Virus record (IMG/VR): IMGVR_UViG_3300031576_000071
Coordinates: 1 to 49,476 of that record
DNA length: 49,476 nucleotides
Strand: one strand, 5' to 3'
From: a virus
Positions within the stretch are counted from its first letter, which is position 1. Each line of letters begins with the position of its first letter. Of the stretch, positions 49,282-49,476 are shown one piece after another. Below the pieces are notes generated by a model. The model was not told the origin of the DNA. It ran no database searches and saw nothing but the letters and a program-made list of their open reading frames with translations. A program made the translations under genes and the position numbers.

Positions 49282-49476
49282 TCACCGACGGGGGAGCGAC
49301 TTGAGCACTTGCGCGAGCGTCAGGGCGACGACGGCGGGGAGTTGTCCGTCCCGTCGGAGCCATCGCTCTCCGAGTTCGGCAGCGAGGTGGACGGCGAGGA
49401 CCTGAGACTCATCTGCGAGGCAAGCCGGTCGGCCGCTCGCAGCGTGAATCGCGCCAGCGTGGCGGATCCGTAGGAC
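49282..49476 (-). CDS. Tail assembly chaperone, 3' part (zero frame to 49320; -1 frame to 49282)
   Basis: Continuation of the gene that starts at 627. Zero frame ends TDNSPPSSP at TGA 49322-49320. The -1 frame, entered at GGGAAAA (160-154), runs through DESQVLAVHLAAELGERW and LTLAQVLKSLPRR to TGA 49284-49282. Bases 49350-49476 repeat 1-127. Confidence 0.78.
   Translation of the reverse strand, partial: VLRIRHAGAIHAASGRPACLADESQVLAVHLAAELGERWLRRDGQLPAVVALTLAQVLKSLPRR
49350..49476. repeat. Terminal direct repeat, copy 2 (circle overlap)
   Basis: Exact copy of bases 1-127. Position 49350 is equivalent to position 1; the unique genome is 49,349 bp. Confidence 0.95.

Overview
The window is a complete, circularly closed genome of a temperate, contractile-tailed phage. 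Bases 1-127 are repeated exactly at 49350-49476, so the unique circle is 49,349 bp, and one tail gene runs across the junction. The virion genes follow the order of phage Mu: small and large terminase, DUF935-type portal, protease-scaffold, gpT-type capsid, DUF1320, gp37, DUF2635, sheath, tube, tail chaperone, tape measure, gpN, gpP, gp45, gp46, gp47 and gp48. No Mu transposase genes are present. The phage instead carries a tyrosine integrase and an attP core identical in form to the 3' half of a tRNA-Lys(CTT) gene. The DNA is visibly very GC-rich. The lysis-type and LysM-type proteins suggest a high-GC Gram-negative host; Myxococcota is only a guess from the style of the proteins and of the palindromic repeat.

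Layout. (1) 49476 down to 39225, continuing from 9984 down to 1 on the minus strand: packaging, head, tail and baseplate genes and fibre-like genes, with one plus-strand accessory gene (46334-46909) between gpN and the tape measure. (2) 17641-10077, minus: a regulatory block (small membrane protein, Fis-like HTH, zinc protein, antirepressor-like protein), a RecU-like resolvase, a Toprim primase, a helicase-like ATPase, then small zinc and HTH proteins. A 354-bp AT-richer gap at 11625-11978 holds repeated TTGGAAC boxes. (3) 17658-18755, plus: a two-gene island (Gly-rich membrane-active protein, DUF433 antitoxin). (4) 25027-18854, minus: the early leftward operon, starting with a Cro-like protein and ending with an exonuclease fusion, a ParB-like protein and a double-HTH protein. 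(5) 25067-27473, plus: a CI-like repressor followed by two unknown co-transcribed genes. (6) 28366-34977, plus: the early rightward operon, with a second copy of the regulatory block, a RecT-like annealing protein, a sigma-region-4-like protein, an excisionase-like protein, the integrase and attP. (7) 35048-35976, plus: ribbon-helix-helix, HNH and small proteins, closed by a bidirectional terminator. (8) 38360-36027, minus: lysis-type genes; 38457-39136, plus: small membrane proteins.

How it works together (inference). The leftward and rightward early promoters share the same operator in the same place between -35 and -10, so one repressor can silence both. Each early arm carries a diverged copy of the same four-gene block. 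In both copies the zinc-protein mRNA begins with the same kind of hairpin that pairs with its Shine-Dalgarno sequence, 26 bases after an identical TTGACA box.

The most unusual signals are this duplicated block with its conserved leader hairpin; a two-hairpin palindromic element inserted in frame in two unrelated genes with compensatory stem changes; a -1 frameshift heptamer GGGAAAA in the tail chaperone gene that spans the circle junction; and attP with arm repeats lying inside the 3' end of the integrase reading frame.
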